A stretch of 44,167 bases of DNA from Prevotellaceae bacterium (lineage in GTDB: Bacteria > Bacteroidota > Bacteroidia > Bacteroidales > Bacteroidaceae): positions 1 through 44,167 of the forward strand of contig JAISIN010000090.1 in assembly GCA_031262085.1 (NCBI GenBank). Direction: 5' to 3'. Positions 17,270-26,934 of this stretch are shown here, piece by piece. The translations under genes and the position numbers were made by a program. The notes below the pieces were generated by a model. That model was not told the origin of the DNA and searched no databases. It was given only the letters and a program-made list of their open reading frames with translations. The stretch's first letter is position 1. Every line of letters begins with the position of its first letter.

Positions 17270-18877
17270 ATGACGACAGTGCCCAAATTCTTTAATACGG
17301 CGGGACCTATCAAGCCCGATATACACTACTGTGTAGACCCGTTGACGCGCTTTAATCTACCGGAAATAGAATCGCTGATTGACCAACAGAAGTACTTCAT
17401 CCTCCACGCCCCGCGACAGACAGGTAAGACCTCGTGCATGTTGGCGTTGCGCGACTATTTGAACCGGCAAGGGCGCTACATCGCCGTGTATGCCAATGTA
17501 GAAGGCGGGCAAGCCTCGCGAAACCATGTAGAAGAAGTGGTACAGGGCGTCTCCGCTGCCATTCGTAGTGAAGTCAGTTTACTTATTGGTGAAGAGTTAT
17601 CCGATCGCCTTTATCAAACATCCATAGAGAAAGAGCCGGTTCCCCGCATGTTGACCGGCTACTTGGAGCGATTGTGCACTGCCCTTGAACGCCCCTTAAT
17701 TCTTATTATCGACGAAATCGATGCTTTGGTGGGCGATTCGCTCGTGAGCGTATTGCGCCAGATACGCAGCGGCTACGACAAACGCCCTGCTGCTTTTCCA
17801 CAATCTATCATCCTTTGCGGGGTACGCGACGTGCGCGACTATCGCATCGTGCTCTCCAATCAGGACATCATCACCGGTGGTTCGGCTTTCAATATCAAGG
17901 CAGAATCTCTCCGCTTGGGCAACTTCTCCAAAGAAGAGATTCACGCACTCTACCTGCAGCACACCCAAGCCACCGGACAGGTGTTCGACGAAACCTGCTT
18001 CCCCTTGGTCTGGGAAGCCACCGAAGGGCAACCTTGGTTGGTGAATGCGCTGGGCTACGAAGTGACCCAAAGAATGGTCGAGAACCGCGACCGCACCATC
18101 CGCATCATTCCCGAGATGATGTATCGTGCCCAAGAGAACCTTATTTATCGTCGGGAAACACATATCGACATCTTGATCGACAAACTGCGTGAAGAGCGGG
18201 TACGCCGTGTCATCAGTCCGATACTGGCAGGAGACACAGCTGCCGACGAGAGTTTGATGCCGCAAGATGATGTGCAGTATGTGGTCGATTTGGGGCTTAT
18301 CACACTCGATAAGCCGCGACGCATTGCCAATGGCATTTATAAAGAGATTATTCCCCGCGAGTTGACATGGACTACTCAGGACGGACTGCTCCAACAAGCT
18401 GCCTGGTATATGAACTCCGACAACAGTATTAATATGGAGAAGCTGCTGCTTGACTTCCAGCAGTTCTTCCGCCAAAACGCCGATGCTTGGATCGAACGGT
18501 TCGACTACAAAGAGAGTGGTCCGCAACTGCTGCTGCAAGCCTTCCTGCAACGGGTCATCAACGGCGGCGGTTACATCGACCGCGAATACGGACTGGGGCG
18601 CGGACGTACCGACCTGCTCATCCGCAAACCCCTGACCGACGGTTACGGCGGTCCTATCCAATACATCGTGCTGGAAATGAAAATCAAACGCGCCAGCGTC
18701 CCCAAGACGATTGCTCTCGGGTTGGAACAAATCACGGAGTATATGGACAAAGCCGCCCCCGATGCCGAAGGACACTTCATCCTGTTCAATCGCGACAAGA
18801 GCGCCACGTGGAGTAAGAAGATTTGGCACCGGAAGGAAAACTATCAAGGGCGGACAATTACCGTGTGGGGCATGTAA
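17270..18877 (+). CDS. AAA-like ATPase fused to a PD-(D/E)XK nuclease-fold domain (paralogue 1)
   Basis: This 535-residue cytoplasmic protein has an AAA_35-like ATPase region, with Walker A APRQTGKTS (47-55) and Walker B LILIIDEID (143-151). A winged-helix-like middle is followed by a C-terminal domain (about 385-535) with a PD-(D/E)XK signature: Asp448 in GRGRTDLLIR and Glu469-x-Lys471 in IVLEMKIK. A shorter paralogue lies at 36937-38349 with all parts in the same order. Such proteins are numerous in Bacteroidetes and their job is unknown; a nucleic-acid-directed or defence role is possible. The fbp gene follows 39 bases later with no terminator between, so read-through into fbp is possible. 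Domain calls are confident, function is not. Confidence 0.82.
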   Translation: MTTVPKFFNTAGPIKPDIHYCVDPLTRFNLPEIESLIDQQKYFILHAPRQTGKTSCMLALRDYLNRQGRYIAVYANVEGGQASRNHVEEVVQGVSAAIRSEVSLLIGEELSDRLYQTSIEKEPVPRMLTGYLERLCTALERPLILIIDEIDALVGDSLVSVLRQIRSGYDKRPAAFPQSIILCGVRDVRDYRIVLSNQDIITGGSAFNIKAESLRLGNFSKEEIHALYLQHTQATGQVFDETCFPLVWEATEGQPWLVNALGYEVTQRMVENRDRTIRIIPEMMYRAQENLIYRRETHIDILIDKLREERVRRVISPILAGDTAADESLMPQDDVQYVVDLGLITLDKPRRIANGIYKEIIPRELTWTTQDGLLQQAAWYMNSDNSINMEKLLLDFQQFFRQNADAWIERFDYKESGPQLLLQAFLQRVINGGGYIDREYGLGRGRTDLLIRKPLTDGYGGPIQYIVLEMKIKRASVPKTIALGLEQITEYMDKAAPDAEGHFILFNRDKSATWSKKIWHRKENYQGRTITVWGM

Positions 18878-18916
18878 ACAGAACAAACGATTATATTAAA
18901 ATAGCAACAATTAATT

Positions 18917-20905
18917 ATGAGCAATCCCACCCCCGAAACTATTCTCGGTGACTTGCGCTATCTACAGCTCTTGTCGCGCAGCTTTCCTACCATTGCGGAA
19001 GCAAGCACGGAAATCATCAATCTGGAAGCCATTCTGAATCTGCCCAAGGGCACCGAACACTTCCTGACCGACATACATGGCGAATACGAAGCCTTTCAGC
19101 ATGTTCTCAAAAACGGATCAGGATCGGTGAAGCGAAAAGTGAATGAGATCTTCGGACACACCCTGCGCGAGAATGAGAAAAAAGAGCTATGCACGCTTAT
19201 TTATTACCCCGAAGAGAAGTTGCAATTAGTCAAGGCACAAGAGACCGATATTGACGACTGGTATCTGATCACCCTTAACCAACTGGTATGTGTGTGCCAG
19301 AATGTATCGTCCAAGTACACCCGCTCCAAAGTACGCAAGGCGTTGCCGCGCGAGTTCTCATACATCATTCAGGAGTTGCTGCACGAATCGAGCGTGGAAC
19401 CCAACAAGCATGCTTACATACATGTCATCATCTCGACCATCATCTCGACCCGCCGGGCCGACGATTTCATCATTGCGCTCTGTAATCTCATCCAACGGCT
19501 TACGATCGATTCGCTCCATATCGTGGGCGATATATACGACCGTGGACCGGGTGCACATATTATTATGGATACCCTCTACAACTACCACAACTTCGATGTT
19601 CAGTGGGGCAACCACGACATCTTGTGGATGGGAGCTGCCTCGGGCAACGAAGCCTCTATGGCAAACGTCATCCGCATGTCGATGCGCTATGCCAACCTTG
19701 CCACCCTCGAAGACGGATACGGCATTAACCTATTGCCGCTGGCTACCTTCGCCATGGAGGCTTATGCCAACGACCCCTGCACCATCTTCACGCCCAAACT
19801 CACCTTTGCCGACGGCGACTATAATGAGAAGACGCTACGCCTGATTACGCAGATGCACAAAGCCATCACCATCATACAGTTGAAACTCGAAGCAGCCATC
19901 ATTGACCGTCGTCCCGATTTCGGCATGACCGATCGCAAGCTGTTGCACCGGATAGACTTTGAACGGGGGGTATTTGTCTACGACGGCAAGGAGTACCCGA
20001 TGCGCGATACGCACCTGCCGACTGTCGACCCTGCCGACCCTTACCGCCTCACCGACGAGGAGCGACAGTTGATGGACAAACTTCGCGCCTCTTTCATGAA
20101 CTCCGAAAAGCTGAAGAAGCACATCAGATGCCTCTTTACCTACGGAAGCATGTATTTGGTGTGCAACGGCAACTTGCTTTTCCATGCCTCCATGCCGCTG
20201 AACGAAGACGGAACCTTCAAACAAGTCAACATCGGCGGGCACACTTTTGCGGGTAAGGCATTGCTCGATCGTACCGACCAGCTTATTCGCACTGCCTATT
20301 TCGACGAAGAAGGAGAAGAAAAGCAGTTTGCACTCGATTATGTGTGGTACCTTTGGTGCGGAGCCGATTCGCCCGCTTTCGATAAAGAAAAGATGGCTAC
20401 CTTCGAGCGATACTTCCTCGACGACAAAGCCATTGCCAAAGAGAACAAAGGGTGGTACTATACCTTACGCAACCGCGCCGATGTGTGCGACTACATCCTG
20501 CGCGAGTTTGGCGTGACCGGTCAACACTCGCACATCATTAACGGTCATGTACCGGTGAAGACCATCAAAGGGGAGCAGCCCATCAAAGCCGACGGCAAGC
20601 TGTTGGTGATTGACGGCGGCTTCTCCAAAGCCTATCAACCCGAAACAGGAATAGCCGGATACACGCTGGTTTATCATTCGCACGGCTTGCAGCTGGTGCA
20701 ACACGAGCCGTTCCAGTCGCGCCAAACTGCCATTGAGGAGGGACAAGACATCAAGTCCACCGCATTTGTGGTGGAGTTTACTTCGCAACGCATGATGGTG
20801 AAAGACACCGACAAGGGGCAAGAATTGGTTACCCAGATTCGCGATCTGGAGAAACTGTTGGTGGCGTACCGAACAGGACTGATTAAGGAGAAGAGCTACT
20901 TATAG
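18917..20905 (+). CDS. fbp: Fructose-1,6-bisphosphatase, class III
   Basis: This 662-residue cytoplasmic enzyme hydrolyses fructose 1,6-bisphosphate to fructose 6-phosphate in gluconeogenesis. It belongs to the Firmicutes/Bacteroidetes-type class III family, built on a metallophosphoesterase core. Visible metal-binding motifs are FLTDIHGEYEAF (near residue 50), GDIYDRGPG, WGNHDILWMG and a late INGHVPV. The length is normal for the family. The 3' end overlaps the convergent mltD gene by 10 bases. It may share a transcript with the upstream AAA gene. Such enzymes are Mn2+-dependent and often PEP-stimulated in relatives. Confidence 0.95.
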   Translation: MSNPTPETILGDLRYLQLLSRSFPTIAEASTEIINLEAILNLPKGTEHFLTDIHGEYEAFQHVLKNGSGSVKRKVNEIFGHTLRENEKKELCTLIYYPEEKLQLVKAQETDIDDWYLITLNQLVCVCQNVSSKYTRSKVRKALPREFSYIIQELLHESSVEPNKHAYIHVIISTIISTRRADDFIIALCNLIQRLTIDSLHIVGDIYDRGPGAHIIMDTLYNYHNFDVQWGNHDILWMGAASGNEASMANVIRMSMRYANLATLEDGYGINLLPLATFAMEAYANDPCTIFTPKLTFADGDYNEKTLRLITQMHKAITIIQLKLEAAIIDRRPDFGMTDRKLLHRIDFERGVFVYDGKEYPMRDTHLPTVDPADPYRLTDEERQLMDKLRASFMNSEKLKKHIRCLFTYGSMYLVCNGNLLFHASMPLNEDGTFKQVNIGGHTFAGKALLDRTDQLIRTAYFDEEGEEKQFALDYVWYLWCGADSPAFDKEKMATFERYFLDDKAIAKENKGWYYTLRNRADVCDYILREFGVTGQHSHIINGHVPVKTIKGEQPIKADGKLLVIDGGFSKAYQPETGIAGYTLVYHSHGLQLVQHEPFQSRQTAIEEGQDIKSTAFVVEFTSQRMMVKDTDKGQELVTQIRDLEKLLVAYRTGLIKEKSYL

Positions 20906-22182
20906 ATCTTCAACGTCCTTCCGGCGCGGATGCTTGTGCCGCTCAATCCGTTCCAGCTTTGTATTTGACGCACGCTGACACCGTAGCGGGAGGCGATGCT
21001 TCCCAGTGTGTCGCCGCTACGAATTTTGTAGTTCACCAAGTTGCCTTTGCCTACGGTAGCTGTGCGGCGGGTGGTCGTCGGTTCGGCGGCGGTTACCGTG
21101 CGACGGTTCTTGAAGAGCTGGTCCTGGCGATAAGCGTACACGCTGTCCTGCCGGTCGAGGAAGAGGCTGATGGAGTTGGTTGGCAGTCGCAAGATTTGCA
21201 TTTCGGTATGTCCCGGAATGATGTTGCGTTTATACTGGGGGTTGAGACTTTTCAACTCTTCGTTGCTGATGTCGCACAAGGCAGCGAGCTGGTCGAAGTG
21301 TAGATTCCGGTTTATCTGTATGGTGTCGGTCGCTGTGGGGATGTTGGTCTCCATGGGGCAGATGTTGTGATTGCAATAGTAGGTCATCACATAATTGGCT
21401 GCGATGAAGGCGGGCACGTATCCGCGTGTTTCGCGCGGCAGATAGTGATAAATCGCCCAATAGTCGGTCTTACCGTCGGCACGTCGGATGGCTTTGTTGA
21501 CATTGCCCGGTCCGCAGTTATAGGCAGCGATGACCAGATTCCAGTCGCCATAGATGGCATACAGATCTTTCAGGTAACGTGCGGCAGCCCAAGTCGACTT
21601 GATGGGGTCGCGTCGTTCGTCGACCAAGCTGTTGCTTTCCAATCCGTACAATTTCCCTGTCTTGAGCATGAATTGCCACAGTCCGCTGGCGCCGGCGCGC
21701 GACACCGCCGAGGGGTTGAGGGCAGATTCTATGATAGGCAGGTATTTCAGCTCCAGCGGCAGATCGTAAGCATCGAGTGCCTCTTCGAAGATGGGCATGT
21801 AGAAGTTGGAGGCGCTCAACATAAACGACACCTGCATGCGCAGTTTTTCGGTGTATCGGTCGATAAACTTGCGCACAATGTCGTTATAGGGCAGCTCCAT
21901 GACAGCCGGAATGCGCGATAACCGGTCTATGTAGACCGAATCCGGATACTGCGGATTGTCGGGCAGGGTGACACAATCCTTGTCGGGGGTGACAAAGGTT
22001 TTGGCTTTCCAGTCGACGAGCAGGCTGTCGAGCGGGTAGGTCATGCTGCGTGGCAGCTCTATGCTATCTTGGCGTTCGACGCCGTTTTCGCGAACACGTA
22101 CTTCAACGCTTTCTTGCGCCTGTGCAGAGAGCATCGACAGGCAAAGTAGTAGCGGGGATATGAATATCTTCTTTTTCTTCAT
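20896..22182 (-). CDS. mltD: Membrane-bound lytic transglycosylase D-like protein with LysM
   Basis: This 428-residue envelope enzyme cleaves peptidoglycan glycan strands to give 1,6-anhydromuramic ends. A signal peptide (about 1-22, ending AQAQ) is followed by an SLT domain (about 115-260) with catalytic Glu in LPIIESALNPSAVS and the GASGLWQFM motif. One LysM repeat lies at the C-terminus (about 383-427, VNYKIRSGDTLGSIASRYGV) and binds glycan. The signal sequence lacks a lipobox Cys, so it is more likely periplasmic than lipid-anchored. It closes the parA-parB-DUF5683-mltD order common in Bacteroidales and overlaps fbp tail to tail. Confidence 0.9.
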   Translation of the reverse strand: MKKKKIFISPLLLCLSMLSAQAQESVEVRVRENGVERQDSIELPRSMTYPLDSLLVDWKAKTFVTPDKDCVTLPDNPQYPDSVYIDRLSRIPAVMELPYNDIVRKFIDRYTEKLRMQVSFMLSASNFYMPIFEEALDAYDLPLELKYLPIIESALNPSAVSRAGASGLWQFMLKTGKLYGLESNSLVDERRDPIKSTWAAARYLKDLYAIYGDWNLVIAAYNCGPGNVNKAIRRADGKTDYWAIYHYLPRETRGYVPAFIAANYVMTYYCNHNICPMETNIPTATDTIQINRNLHFDQLAALCDISNEELKSLNPQYKRNIIPGHTEMQILRLPTNSISLFLDRQDSVYAYRQDQLFKNRRTVTAAEPTTTRRTATVGKGNLVNYKIRSGDTLGSIASRYGVSVRQIQSWNGLSGTSIRAGRTLKIYK

Positions 22183-22224
22183 GAGACAGACGGAAATTGG
22201 TTATATAGCTTTTTTGTAATTGAA

Positions 22225-22899
22225 TTAAAATCTAAGACTCCATTGCACGCCCCATGAGCTTCCGTTGCGTCCCACAACGCCTTGAGGTTGTGCATTGATG
22301 ACGGTTGGCTCTATTCGCATGCTGAGGTCAGGCGAGATGTCGAAGTTGGATAGTTCGGCATCTACGTAGGCATCGACTACCGAAAGGAGATAGACGCCGA
22401 TGAAGGCGAAGATGCTCATGTCGCGGTATCGTCGATACATGTCTTTTCGTCGTCGCAACGTCTCGGTTATTTGCGAGTGCGACACGCGGTCGGTATATCC
22501 CGGTGGCAGCAGGTCGATGATGCTGCTCGCCGTCCAATTATCGTTGGCAGCATCCTTAAATGCTTGCGAGTAGTCTTTGTACATCTTTCCATTCCATGTC
22601 AGTGCATAAGCGCATCCGGCAAATCCTCCGTAGATGATGGGCAGTTTCCAATACTTCTTGTTGTATATCTGTCCACCTCCGGGTATGACCAAAGCGAGCC
22701 ATGTTGCTTTCACCGGATTGGGGGTAAACTTAGGTTGCGATGCTTCGATGGCTTGTTGCAGACTGTCTACCGGTATGGGTGGCGGCACTCTGAGGGTGTC
22801 TTTGTGTTGTTCTTGTCCGTACACGTTGATTCCTGCCATTTGCGTCAGGCAAAGCAGCAGTGCGATAAGATACGGATATAAGGGTCTTTTCTTTGTCAT
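22225..22899 (-). CDS. DUF5683 envelope protein
   Basis: This 224-residue protein has a signal peptide or N-terminal anchor (about 1-28). The DUF5683 core carries PGGGQIYNKKYWKLPIIYGG (about 73-92), followed by a membrane-like stretch and a second hydrophobic segment (about 163-178, FAFIGVYLLSVVDAYVDA). The family is restricted to Bacteroidetes and its function is unknown. It starts directly at the end of parB, between the segregation genes and a peptidoglycan enzyme, which hints at an envelope role tied to growth or division. Confidence 0.85.
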   Translation of the reverse strand: MTKKRPLYPYLIALLLCLTQMAGINVYGQEQHKDTLRVPPPIPVDSLQQAIEASQPKFTPNPVKATWLALVIPGGGQIYNKKYWKLPIIYGGFAGCAYALTWNGKMYKDYSQAFKDAANDNWTASSIIDLLPPGYTDRVSHSQITETLRRRKDMYRRYRDMSIFAFIGVYLLSVVDAYVDAELSNFDISPDLSMRIEPTVINAQPQGVVGRNGSSWGVQWSLRF

Positions 22900-23790
22900 T
22901 TATTTCTTTAGCGTGTCCAGTATCCCGATGATTCGTTCCAGTTCTTCTTCGTTCTGAAAGGGGACACTTATTTTTCCTTTTCCTTTTTCCGAGCAGGTGA
23001 GTTGCACTTTAGCATGAAAGAAATCCGACAGTTGCTGTTGCAGGTCGTTATACTCTTCGGGTAGTTTGCTGCGTCGGGGTGTGATTTTTCGTCCGTTGTC
23101 GGTTGTTATGGTTTCGCCTTCGTTGAGCGCTTTGACTATCTCTTCTACTTTTCTTACGGAGTAGTGTTGGGCAACAATCTCTTCGAATATTTTCACTTGC
23201 AGCTTGGGGTCGTTTAGGTTGGCAAGTGTGCGGGCATGCCCCATGTCTATCTGTTTGTTTTGCAAAGCCACCTGTATGGGCGCCGGCAGTTTAAGCAGTC
23301 GCAGGTAGTTGGCAATGGTAGAGCGTTTCTTTCCGACCCGTTCGCTGAGGCGTTCCTGTGTCAGTCCGTACTGTTCCAGCAGATGTTGGTATGCCAGTGC
23401 AATCTCCATGGAATTGAGATCTTCGCGCTGTATGTTCTCGATGAGCGCCATTTCCATGACGTTTTCGTCGTCGGCCGTTCGTATGTAGGCTGGGATGGTT
23501 TTAAGTCCTGCCTGCTGTGATGCGCGAAATCGTCGTTCTCCGGCAATGATTTGATATTCGTCGTCCGACAGTTTGCGCAGGGTGATGGGCTGTATGATTC
23601 CGATCTCTTTGATCGAATCTGCCAGCTCCTTCATCGCTACGGGTTCGAACTCGTGTCGCGGCTGATTGGGGTTGACGCGTATTTTGCTCAGTTCTATTTC
23701 GTTGATAGACGACGACCCCTCGGTCTGTACGTCGTCCATCGACAGCAGGGCGTCGAGTCCTCGTCCTAATGCATTCTTTTTCTGTGCCAT
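22900..23790 (-). CDS. parB: Chromosome partitioning protein ParB
   Basis: This 296-residue DNA-binding CTPase loads at parS sites and spreads to form the partition complex. Seen: an N-terminal ParA-interacting motif (KNALGRGLDALL), the ParB/Srx nuclease-like CTP-binding domain with GERRFRAS (84-91), a central helix-turn-helix (about 140-200, LTQERLSERVGKKRSTIANY) and a C-terminal dimerisation domain ending IIGILDTLKK. It abuts parA and DUF5683 with no gap. A good parS palindrome was not found nearby. Confidence 0.95.
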   Translation of the reverse strand: MAQKKNALGRGLDALLSMDDVQTEGSSSINEIELSKIRVNPNQPRHEFEPVAMKELADSIKEIGIIQPITLRKLSDDEYQIIAGERRFRASQQAGLKTIPAYIRTADDENVMEMALIENIQREDLNSMEIALAYQHLLEQYGLTQERLSERVGKKRSTIANYLRLLKLPAPIQVALQNKQIDMGHARTLANLNDPKLQVKIFEEIVAQHYSVRKVEEIVKALNEGETITTDNGRKITPRRSKLPEEYNDLQQQLSDFFHAKVQLTCSEKGKGKISVPFQNEEELERIIGILDTLKK

Positions 23791-24576
23791 TTATTTCGAA
23801 GTTGTTGTTGACTTTTCATTTCGGCTTATCAGTTCCTGCGCCAGCGCCAAGTAGTTTTTGGCTCCGTTTGAGGTAGCATCGTGCAAGATGGTCGGTCTTC
23901 CGTAGCTGGGCGCTTCGCTCAGGGTCACGTTGCGCTGGATGACGGTTTTGAACACCAGTTCTTGAAAGTGTCGTTTCATCTCGTCGTAGATTTGGTTGGC
24001 TTGTCGGAGGCGCGAGTCGTACATGGTGAGCAGAAATCCTTCTATTTCGAGTTGCGGATTGAGTTTTGACTTGATGATTTTGATGGTATTGAGCAGTTTG
24101 CTGATGCCTTCGAGGGCGAAGTATTCTGCCTGCACGGGTATGATGATCGAATCGGCAGCGGTGAGGGCATTGACGGTAATCAGCCCCAGCGACGGCGAGC
24201 AGTCTATCATGATATAGTCGAATTCCGGTTTGAGCGGCGCCAATACCTCTCGAAGAATCTTTTCGCGGTTGCGCAAGTTGAGCATTTCTATTTCGGCTCC
24301 CACCAGATTGATATGCGATGGTATTACTTTGAGGGTCTCTATTTCGGTGTCGTGTATCGCTTCTCTTACGTCGGCGTGGTCGATGATACATTCGTAAATA
24401 GTACATTCAGCCTGTTTGATGTCTACTCCCAACCCCGACGAAGCGTTTGCTTGCGGGTCGGCATCAATCACGAGCACTTTTTTTTCGAGGGTGGCGAGAG
24501 ATGCCGCGAGATTAATCGCAGTGGTCGTTTTCCCCACTCCACCTTTTTGATTTGCCAAAGCAATTATTTTTCCCAT
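23791..24576 (-). CDS. parA: Chromosome partitioning ATPase ParA (Soj family)
   Basis: This 261-residue ParA/MinD-type ATPase drives ParB-bound origin movement. The deviant Walker A KGGVGKTT (11-18) and DADPQANASSGLG are at the N-terminus, and the Walker B-like YIMIDCSPSLG follows. The ATG at 24576 is chosen because the product then begins MGKIIALANQKGGVGKTT, the normal N-terminus; an in-frame start at 24627 would add 17 atypical residues. It is first of the parA-parB-DUF5683-mltD cluster, with a possible long leader back to a -7 box at 24761-24768. Confidence 0.95.
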   Translation of the reverse strand: MGKIIALANQKGGVGKTTTAINLAASLATLEKKVLVIDADPQANASSGLGVDIKQAECTIYECIIDHADVREAIHDTEIETLKVIPSHINLVGAEIEMLNLRNREKILREVLAPLKPEFDYIMIDCSPSLGLITVNALTAADSIIIPVQAEYFALEGISKLLNTIKIIKSKLNPQLEIEGFLLTMYDSRLRQANQIYDEMKRHFQELVFKTVIQRNVTLSEAPSYGRPTILHDATSNGAKNYLALAQELISRNEKSTTTSK

Positions 24577-24760
24577 AAGATATATATGTTTATTCGGCGC
24601 GAAATAAGCGATTATTTCGATTAGCATCTACACAAAAAAGGGTAAGATTTGCCAAATAGTTGAAAACTTGTTGTTTCGGTTAATAACTTATGGCATGTTG
24701 TTCGCCTCATATTGCTTACCTATAATATATAAGGTGTATCCCGTTCTTTTTTGGTGGCGG

Positions 24761-24768
24761 CAAATATA
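24761..24768 (-). promoter_or_regulatory. parA: Candidate -7 box upstream of parA
   Basis: TATATTTG on the minus strand fits TAnnTTTG, but no -33 element is at the right distance. If used, the parA leader would be about 180 bases long. Confidence 0.3.
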
Positions 24769-24796
24769 CGCATTAATATCGAAAGACGTAACATTA

Positions 24797-26188
24797 TCAA
24801 GGCTTTATCTTTCGTCGGTAGATGTTGTATCGTGCCATGATGTCGCGCACGAAGTTATAGGTCTCTATTCCTCTGAAGTATCCGTTGTGCACCACGGGGT
24901 CGTTGAAGTACTCCTCGTTGCTTTTCAGCAGGAGGTAGTTTTCAACGTTGTTGTGCCACACATACTTGTCTTTGCCGTATTTCTCTGCCAGCGCCATGGC
25001 ATCTTGTACATGTCCGATGCCTGCATTGTAGGATGCCAAGATGAAGTTCAGCCGTTCGGGTAGCGGGACGGCAGCAAACGTTCGGTTGGTGATGGCGATG
25101 TATTTGACGGCAGCCTTGATGCTCTCTTCGGGATTTTGTTCCGCTCCTTCGGGCATTCCCATGGCTCGTGCCGTGACAGGCATGAGTTGCATCAGTCCGC
25201 GTGCGCCCGCCCACGATACGGCAGTGGTGTCGAAGTTCGATTCGGTGTAGGCAAGCGAAGCCAGCAGTCGCCAGTCCCAGTTTATGTTGCCGGCATACTT
25301 TTTAAACAACTTGTCGAAATGCGATATTTTGCCTTCGCGCAGCGATAAGATGGGGTAGTGTGCCACCGACTTGCTCATTTCGAAATAGCGTTTGATGCTG
25401 GCAGTGTAGGCAGGCGATGTCGTGTTAATGTCGTGCCATTGGTTGGCTGCTTCTGCCAGGAGCGGGCTGCTGCGGCGTACTGCCCACGATGCCCGCTGGT
25501 CGAAACTGATAGCCAGTCGGATATTCAGGTTGGGGTAGTAGGTTGTATTGAGCTTGGCTACATCGTCGTCGGCTACGGTATAGTCGATTGCGCCTTCTGC
25601 CACCCGTGTGATGAGGTCTTCTACGGTGATGCTGTCGCCGGACATTCGGTGTATGTGTATGCCGCCTCCCAGCTCTTCGTTCAGGTTGAGCAGTCGCTGG
25701 TAATGCTTTTCGTCGGTCACATACACCTCTTTCCCGATGAGTTCGGTCACATCGGTAATCGGGGTCGGGTGACTGCCTGCCCGTTGTACGATGACTTGGT
25801 GCGTGATAATCTCTTCGCCGCAAAACAGCAGACTGTCTTTCCGCCTTTTGGTTACGGGCAGCGGGTAGGCAATCAAATCACCTTCGCCGTGAAGCAGCTT
25901 TTCGATGAGTTGTTCGGCATTTGCTGCCACGACGATGTTCAGATGCAGTCCCAGGTTGCGAGCAAACTGTTCGGTTAGTTCGTATTGAAATCCCATCTCC
26001 TGTCCGCGATAGATAAAGTAGGAGGTCGACCGATAGAGGGTAAGCACCGTTAGCTGACCACTGTCTTTCATTTGCGGCAAGTCGCGCACGAATCCCTGCT
26101 CCACGACCACCGGTTTCTTCCCCCTGCAGCCGTAATAGAGGCAGCAGGCGGTGAGCAGCAGGAGGGTGGCAGGCAGGAGACGCTTCAT
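24797..26188 (-). CDS. mltF: MltF-like lytic transglycosylase with solute-binding domain
   Basis: This 463-residue envelope protein has a lipoprotein-like signal (LLLLTAC, Cys15). An N-terminal SBP_bac_3-type domain follows (about 45-270, with GQEMGFQYELTEQFARNLGL). The C-terminal SLT lysozyme-like domain (about 290-440) has its catalytic Glu in LAYTESNFDTT and the GARGLMQLMP motif. This is the domain order of E. coli MltF, where the first domain modulates the peptidoglycan-cleaving second. Its ATG overlaps the udk stop by four bases, so the two are translationally coupled. Confidence 0.9.
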   Translation of the reverse strand: MKRLLPATLLLLTACCLYYGCRGKKPVVVEQGFVRDLPQMKDSGQLTVLTLYRSTSYFIYRGQEMGFQYELTEQFARNLGLHLNIVVAANAEQLIEKLLHGEGDLIAYPLPVTKRRKDSLLFCGEEIITHQVIVQRAGSHPTPITDVTELIGKEVYVTDEKHYQRLLNLNEELGGGIHIHRMSGDSITVEDLITRVAEGAIDYTVADDDVAKLNTTYYPNLNIRLAISFDQRASWAVRRSSPLLAEAANQWHDINTTSPAYTASIKRYFEMSKSVAHYPILSLREGKISHFDKLFKKYAGNINWDWRLLASLAYTESNFDTTAVSWAGARGLMQLMPVTARAMGMPEGAEQNPEESIKAAVKYIAITNRTFAAVPLPERLNFILASYNAGIGHVQDAMALAEKYGKDKYVWHNNVENYLLLKSNEEYFNDPVVHNGYFRGIETYNFVRDIMARYNIYRRKIKP

Positions 26189-26796
26189 TCGTGGAGGTGT
26201 TTTTTGATATACATGGTCAGAATGTCGATCGCAATTTGGTTATTTCCTCCTTCGGGGATGATGAGGTCGGCATATCGTTTGCACGGTTCGATGAATTGCT
26301 GGTGCATGGGCTTGAGTACGCGTGTGTAGCGTTCCATCACGGCTTCGGCGGTACGTCCCCGTTCTCTCATGTCGCGTTGTATCACGCGTATGAGGCGTTC
26401 GTCGGGGTCGGCGTCTACAAATATCTTGAGATCCATCATGTTGCGCAATTTTTTGTCACACAGCGCCAGAATACCTTCGATGATAATCACTTTGCGCGGT
26501 TCGATATGAATGGTTTCGGGCTGTCGGGTACAAGTAAGGTAAGAGTAGGTAGGTTGTTCGATGCTCTTCCCTTCGCGCAGCATGGCAACGTGTCGGGAGA
26601 GCAGACTCCACTCGAAGGCATCCGGATGGTCGAAGTTAATGTTTTGTCGCTCCTCTACCGGAACATGACTGCTGTCCTTATAGTACGAATCTTGTGGCAA
26701 CAAGACCACTTCGCCTGCGGGCAGACTTTCGATAATTTTACGCACGACGGTGGTCTTTCCCGAACCTGTTCCGCCTGCAATTCCTATGATTAACAT
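26185..26796 (-). CDS. udk: Uridine kinase
   Basis: This 203-residue cytoplasmic kinase phosphorylates uridine and cytidine to UMP/CMP in pyrimidine salvage. The P-loop GGTGSGKTT lies at 8-16; also present are LLPQDSYYKD and NFDHPDAFEW (typical of the family), the KVIIIEGILAL strand and the RRDMRERGR-like lid (IQRDMRERGR). The start at 26796 gives the usual MLIIGIAGGTGSGKTT; a start at 26829 would add 11 residues. It overlaps the downstream mltF by four bases. Confidence 0.94.
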   Translation of the reverse strand: MLIIGIAGGTGSGKTTVVRKIIESLPAGEVVLLPQDSYYKDSSHVPVEERQNINFDHPDAFEWSLLSRHVAMLREGKSIEQPTYSYLTCTRQPETIHIEPRKVIIIEGILALCDKKLRNMMDLKIFVDADPDERLIRVIQRDMRERGRTAEAVMERYTRVLKPMHQQFIEPCKRYADLIIPEGGNNQIAIDILTMYIKKHLHE

Positions 26797-26848
26797 CTGT
26801 CTTTGGTGTATAATAGTGTGTATGCTCAATTATAAACTTCCGCTTAAC

Positions 26849-26879
26849 TTGCAAATCTGGAATAAACCATATATTTTTG
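26849..26879 (+). promoter_or_regulatory. Candidate promoter of the DsbD-like gene
   Basis: TTG (26849-26851) and TATTTTTG (26872-26879) are separated by 20 bases, matching the Bacteroidales -33/-7 pattern. The leader would be about 48 bases. Confidence 0.65.
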
Positions 26880-26934
26880 CGAGCTGACAAATATAGAGAT
26901 TATTATTTAAACTAAAGAATAAACAACTTTTATA

